Assembly: GCA_903901975.1 (NCBI GenBank) | Contig: CAIUTB010000126.1 | Location: forward strand, 1 to 64,000 | Direction: 5' to 3' | Source: an uncultured Bacteroidales bacterium | Lineage (GTDB): Bacteria; Bacteroidota; Bacteroidia; Bacteroidales; Paludibacteraceae | DNA length: 64,000 nucleotides | Shown here: in pieces, positions 60,347-64,000 of the stretch | Position numbering within the stretch: the stretch's first letter is position 1 | Layout of the letters: the number at the start of each line of letters is the position of its first letter | The notes under the pieces: model-generated | What the model was told of the DNA's origin: nothing | Database searches by the model: none | The model's input: the letters and a program-made list of their open reading frames with translations, nothing else | Translations under genes and position numbers: made by a program

Positions 60347-62284
60347 ATGAAGGAAAAATTTAATTCTTTATGGAATTCGGATGTTTTTTCACATCTTGCT
60401 TCCCTTAAATATCTACCCCGTTGGGTAGTTCTTTTATTTGATATTCTTTTGTGTCTAATATCTTATTATATAGCATATTATATTACATTAAAAATATATA
60501 AAAAATTGCCGGATGAACGAATTCTATCTGTATTTCAACGGGAGGGTTTAATTGTTGGTTGTCAGATTATATTTTTCTGGATTTTTCATACTTATTCCGG
60601 AGTTTTACGATATTCGGGATATGTGGATGCAACTAAATTGTTGTTCGCAGTTTCAACTAACATTATCTTTATTTCTGCAGCAAATTTTATCATTTGTTTT
60701 TTTACAGATTTACATGCATTCTACTATTCGGCTTTGATAATTTATGCCGTATTGTCTTTTCTACTACTTTTTATTTTAAGACTTTCAGTTAAAACAATTT
60801 ATGACTATTTCAGTCAAAATTCAGGGCAGATAATACCTGTAATGATCTATGGTTCACAGTCTGCAGCCATTGGTATTGCCAAAATGTTACAAACTACTAC
60901 TGAAAATAAATATAAATTAGTTGGATTTATAGATGATGATAAAAATGCAACGGAAAAAATAATTATGGGGGTTAAGGTTTATAGCCTGAACGAAGAAACA
61001 ATAAAGAAATATGTTGTAAATAGAGTTAAGGCAATTATTGTTTCTCCACTTAAAATGAGCACCATAAATCCGAACACAGATTTGGATATTTTTATTAACA
61101 ATAATCTTTCTGTGTTGACATCACCACCGATGAGTATCTGGCAAAATGATATGCCCTCAATCAAACAAATTAAATCGATTCAAATTGAAGATTTGCTTGA
61201 AAGACCTATAATTGATATTTCGAATGAAAATACTGAAAAACATTTAAAATCAAAAGTTATATTAGTAACAGGTGCTGCAGGTTCAATTGGTGGAGAAATT
61301 GTACGACAAGTTATAAAATACAATCCTAAGCTATTAATACTTGTTGATCAGGCTGAATCTCCAATGCATGAATTGAAATTACAGATTGAAGAAAAATATC
61401 CTGATATGAATTTTACTTCATTTTTGGGGGATGTACGAAATAAAGAACGAATGGAATTCATGATTGATTTGTACCGCCCCGATATCATTTTCCATGCAGC
61501 AGCCTATAAACACGTACCGTTAATGGAGGATAATCCGGTTGAAAGTATTCAGGTTAACGTGAAAGGAACTAAGATTATGGCTGATTTAGCTGTAAAATAT
61601 AAGGTTGAGCGGTTTGTGATGATTTCGACTGATAAAGCAGTTAATCCAACAAATATAATGGGTGCTTCCAAACGTATTGCCGAAATATATGTACAGTCAT
61701 TATACCGCAAATTGCAGAAAGAAGCTGAATTTACAACTAAATTTATTACAACTCGTTTTGGCAATGTTCTTGGTTCCAATGGGTCAGTAATTCCTCATTT
61801 TAAGAACCAGATTGAAAAAGGTGGCCCCATAACAGTAACTCACCCCGAAATTATTCGTTATTTTATGACGATACCTGAAGCTTGTATGCTAGTACTTGAA
61901 GCTGGTTCAATGGGTCATGGAGGTGAAATATATATTTTTGATATGGGCAGTCCGGTAAAGATTGTAAATTTAGCACGTAAAATGATTCGTCTGGCTGGTT
62001 TCATTCCGGAAGTGGATATAAAAATTGAATTTACAGGATTAAGACCCGGAGAAAAACTCTATGAAGAGCTTTTAAATCAAAAGGAGATAACCACAAAAAC
62101 ACATAATCCAAAAATTTTAATTGCTAAAGTACAGGAATATCATTTTGAAACTATTTCAGCCCAAATTGATGAGTTAATACAATACAGCTCAATGTGTAAG
62201 GACTTTTTGACAGTATCATTAATGAAGAAAATTGTCCCTGAGTTTTTAAGTAAAAATTCACAATATGAACGACTCGATGTCTAA
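60347..62284 (+). CDS. Membrane-bound nucleotide-sugar dehydratase (FlaA1/CapD/WbpM type)
   Basis: A 645-residue protein of the UDP-GlcNAc 4,6-dehydratase/epimerase group used to make sugars for O-antigen, capsule or protein glycans. Four N-terminal membrane helices (about 20-145), a CoA-binding-like Rossmann domain (MIYGSQSAAIGIAKML), then the SDR domain with VTGAAGSIGGEIVRQV and the catalytic Met-x3-Lys in NIMGASKR, the variant typical of this branch. Followed after 18 bases by a WecA-like gene, suggesting an assembly unit for a polysaccharide. Confidence 0.92.
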   Translation: MKEKFNSLWNSDVFSHLASLKYLPRWVVLLFDILLCLISYYIAYYITLKIYKKLPDERILSVFQREGLIVGCQIIFFWIFHTYSGVLRYSGYVDATKLLFAVSTNIIFISAANFIICFFTDLHAFYYSALIIYAVLSFLLLFILRLSVKTIYDYFSQNSGQIIPVMIYGSQSAAIGIAKMLQTTTENKYKLVGFIDDDKNATEKIIMGVKVYSLNEETIKKYVVNRVKAIIVSPLKMSTINPNTDLDIFINNNLSVLTSPPMSIWQNDMPSIKQIKSIQIEDLLERPIIDISNENTEKHLKSKVILVTGAAGSIGGEIVRQVIKYNPKLLILVDQAESPMHELKLQIEEKYPDMNFTSFLGDVRNKERMEFMIDLYRPDIIFHAAAYKHVPLMEDNPVESIQVNVKGTKIMADLAVKYKVERFVMISTDKAVNPTNIMGASKRIAEIYVQSLYRKLQKEAEFTTKFITTRFGNVLGSNGSVIPHFKNQIEKGGPITVTHPEIIRYFMTIPEACMLVLEAGSMGHGGEIYIFDMGSPVKIVNLARKMIRLAGFIPEVDIKIEFTGLRPGEKLYEELLNQKEITTKTHNPKILIAKVQEYHFETISAQIDELIQYSSMCKDFLTVSLMKKIVPEFLSKNSQYERLDV

Positions 62285-62302
62285 TTTTTTATTATTAGCA
62301 AA

Positions 62303-63391
62303 ATGCATTATTTAAATACTCTTGTAAATAATTTTCCTGTATTGTCGATAATACTATCGTTTATCATTGGTCTTTGTTTTATGCCATTGGTGATTGATAT
62401 TGCAAAAAAAAGAGACTTTGTAGTAAAGCCAAATAAACGCACCTCACACGAAGGTACTATACCAAATATTGGCGGAATTAATATATTTATTTCTTTTTTG
62501 TTGACCGTGTTCCTGTTTTCTTATGGAATAATTGATCAACTTCAATTCATCATTGTCGGAGTGTTTTTCATACTGATTGTAGGATTTGTCGACGATTTGA
62601 TTGATATAAAAGCCTATTGGAAACTTTTAGGGGAATTAGTATCCGGCTTTTTTCTGATAGTTGTTTCAGATATTCGCCTGACAAGTCTGCACGGTTTTTT
62701 AGGTATAAATGAACTTCCGGTTTTTGCGAGTTATTTTCTCTCTATTTTTGTTTTTATAGCTATTATTAATGCCTTAAATTTGATTGATGGGGTTGACGGA
62801 CTTGCTTCCGGATTAGGCATTTTATATTCATTATTTTTTGCTTTATATTTTAGTTATACGGGTTCTGTCAACCTCGCAATTTCGGCTTATGCAATGGTTG
62901 GATCGTTGGGTGTGTTTTTCATCTACAATGTATTTGGCAAGAAAAATAAGATTTTTATGGGTGATACAGGTTCACTGTTACTCGGATATATGTTAACACT
63001 TTATGTCTTTCAATTCTGCGAAATGAACGCTTATCCTCAAAAATTTCATTTAAGTGAATTCTTTCAAATGAACGCAGCACCGGCAGTAGCAGTTTGTGTT
63101 CTAATGGTTCCACTGTTTGATACTATTCGTGTGATGCTTACCCGCATTAAAAAAGGCGTATCACCTTTTCATCCTGATAAAAACCATATTCATCATTTAT
63201 TGCTTAAGACCGGAATAAAACATCGTCAGGTAACCTATGTATTATTACTGGTTACTGGTGGATTCATTGCATTAGGAATCATTGGCCGAAACTGGTCGAT
63301 TGGTTTATTGTCCTTAGTAGCCTTTGTTATTGCTATAATTCTCACCGAAATACTTTGGCGGCTTTTAGACCGTAAGACTATGTCAAAGTGA
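62303..63391 (+). CDS. MraY/WecA-family UDP-sugar:undecaprenyl-phosphate transferase
   Basis: A 362-residue membrane enzyme with about 10-11 helices that starts lipid-linked oligosaccharides by transferring a sugar-1-phosphate to undecaprenyl phosphate. Motifs: GFVDDLIDIK (acidic pair), NLIDGVDGLASG, GDTGSLLLG and the histidine-rich HPDKNHIHH near the C-terminus. Not MraY itself in context (no dcw genes); most likely WecA-like. With the FlaA1-like gene upstream it could prime the polysaccharide whose other genes lie at 43.9-53 kb, but the link is only proximity. Confidence 0.9.
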   Translation: MHYLNTLVNNFPVLSIILSFIIGLCFMPLVIDIAKKRDFVVKPNKRTSHEGTIPNIGGINIFISFLLTVFLFSYGIIDQLQFIIVGVFFILIVGFVDDLIDIKAYWKLLGELVSGFFLIVVSDIRLTSLHGFLGINELPVFASYFLSIFVFIAIINALNLIDGVDGLASGLGILYSLFFALYFSYTGSVNLAISAYAMVGSLGVFFIYNVFGKKNKIFMGDTGSLLLGYMLTLYVFQFCEMNAYPQKFHLSEFFQMNAAPAVAVCVLMVPLFDTIRVMLTRIKKGVSPFHPDKNHIHHLLLKTGIKHRQVTYVLLLVTGGFIALGIIGRNWSIGLLSLVAFVIAIILTEILWRLLDRKTMSK

Positions 63392-63434
63392 TTTTCATGA
63401 CCTGGACTGTGTCTGGTTGAAAAATAATTAAACA

Positions 63435-64000
63435 TGATTTCTGTAGAACAACTAACCGTCGAATTTGGCGGATCTCCACTTTTTGATGAAATAAGTTTTT
63501 TAGTCAATCCAAAAGATAAAATTGCATTAGTAGGTAAAAACGGAGCGGGTAAAACAACATTGCTCCGGATTTTTTCAGGCAAACAACTTCCTACCAAAGG
63601 TAAAATAACGATACCCAAAGACCTCACAATTGGTTATTTGCCTCAGCACATGATTCATAATGAAGGTACAACTGTGATGCAGGAAGCTGAAAAGGCTTTT
63701 GAGCATATCACTGATTTGCAGGCCGAAATTGAACAAATGAACATTGAGCTGGCTGAACGTACCGATTATGAAAGTAATGAATATCACGAACTGCTCGACA
63801 GACTAAGTCATGTAAATGAACATCTTCAAATTGTTTCCAATGGTAATTTTTATGCTGAAATTGAGAAAACGCTTCTCGGATTAGGTTTTTTACGTACTGA
63901 TTTTGAACGACCCTGTTCTGAATTCAGCGGTGGATGGCGTATGCGCATTGAGCTGGCAAAAATTTTGTTACAACGCCCTGAAGTTCTGCTGCTGGATGAA
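63435..64000 (+). CDS. ABC-F family ATPase (partial, runs off right edge)
   Basis: Starts at ATG 63435 (MISVEQLTVEFGGSPLFDEI) and is open to the window end (188 codons plus 2 bases). The first ABC domain has Walker A GKNGAGKTT, then an inserted ABC-F-like helical segment rich in Glu/Gln, the signature SGGWRMRIELA and the beginning of Walker B LLLDE. ABC-F proteins have two ABC domains and no membrane part; they act on the ribosome (translation, antibiotic resistance, EttA/Uup type). Only the first domain is visible, so the subfamily cannot be set. Confidence 0.9.

Overview
This window looks like a chromosomal segment of an AT-rich Bacteroidota, most probably a Bacteroidales bacterium. Several features point there: (i) many genes are preceded by the Bacteroidota sigma-factor box TAnnTTTG, several with a TTTG about 19-20 bases upstream; (ii) most starts lack a Shine-Dalgarno sequence; (iii) one protein has a C-terminal Por/type IX secretion sorting domain; (iv) MurF and alanine racemase are fused; (v) many envelope proteins have signal peptides. 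Genus cannot be read from the sequence.

Layout. 1-70: start of a probable IS630-type transposase leaving the left edge. 0.2-9.5 kb: housekeeping (Kup potassium uptake, MurC-like ligase, RluA-type pseudouridine synthase, RlmB, a DMT permease, glutamate dehydrogenase, CoaE). 9.5-17 kb: exported proteins (Wzi-like barrel, pullulanase lipoprotein, M3 peptidase, type IX cargo). 17.1-18.05 kb: about 1 kb with no gene seen. 18-31 kb: DUF554 protein, aldo/keto reductase, a three-gene biotin-dependent acyl-CoA carboxylase, phosphoesterase, Bax-inhibitor-like protein, MurF-Alr fusion, USP-like protein, K+ channel. 31-40.4 kb: aldose epimerase with a CBM9-like partner, nitronate monooxygenase, exonuclease, TPR protein, PBP1A, HemW-like protein. 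40.4-41 kb: tRNA-Pro followed by a small GIY-YIG element bounded by a 74-bp perfect direct repeat of the tRNA 3' end plus terminator. 41-43.8 kb: a variant NRAMP transporter co-transcribed with a soluble MgtE-like sensor. 43.9-53.2 kb: surface polysaccharide locus (seven minus-strand genes, plus a divergent deacetylase and acetyltransferase). 53.2-60.1 kb: PrfC, a FadL-like porin, a Gly/Tyr/Ser-rich secreted protein, PrmA, PanB. 60.3-64 kb: FlaA1-like dehydratase, WecA-like transferase and the start of an ABC-F ATPase.

The observations most worth following are: the NRAMP/MgtE-like pair, where the metal-selective methionine is replaced and the partner looks like an Mg2+ sensor; the GIY-YIG/tRNA-Pro duplication; and a family of degenerate tandem heptamers occupying many intergenic spacers, often starting at the stop codon. 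TAnnTTTG boxes also overlap several of the most upstream possible start codons, so shorter starts are given for those genes. Sites and families were recognised by eye; no database search was possible.
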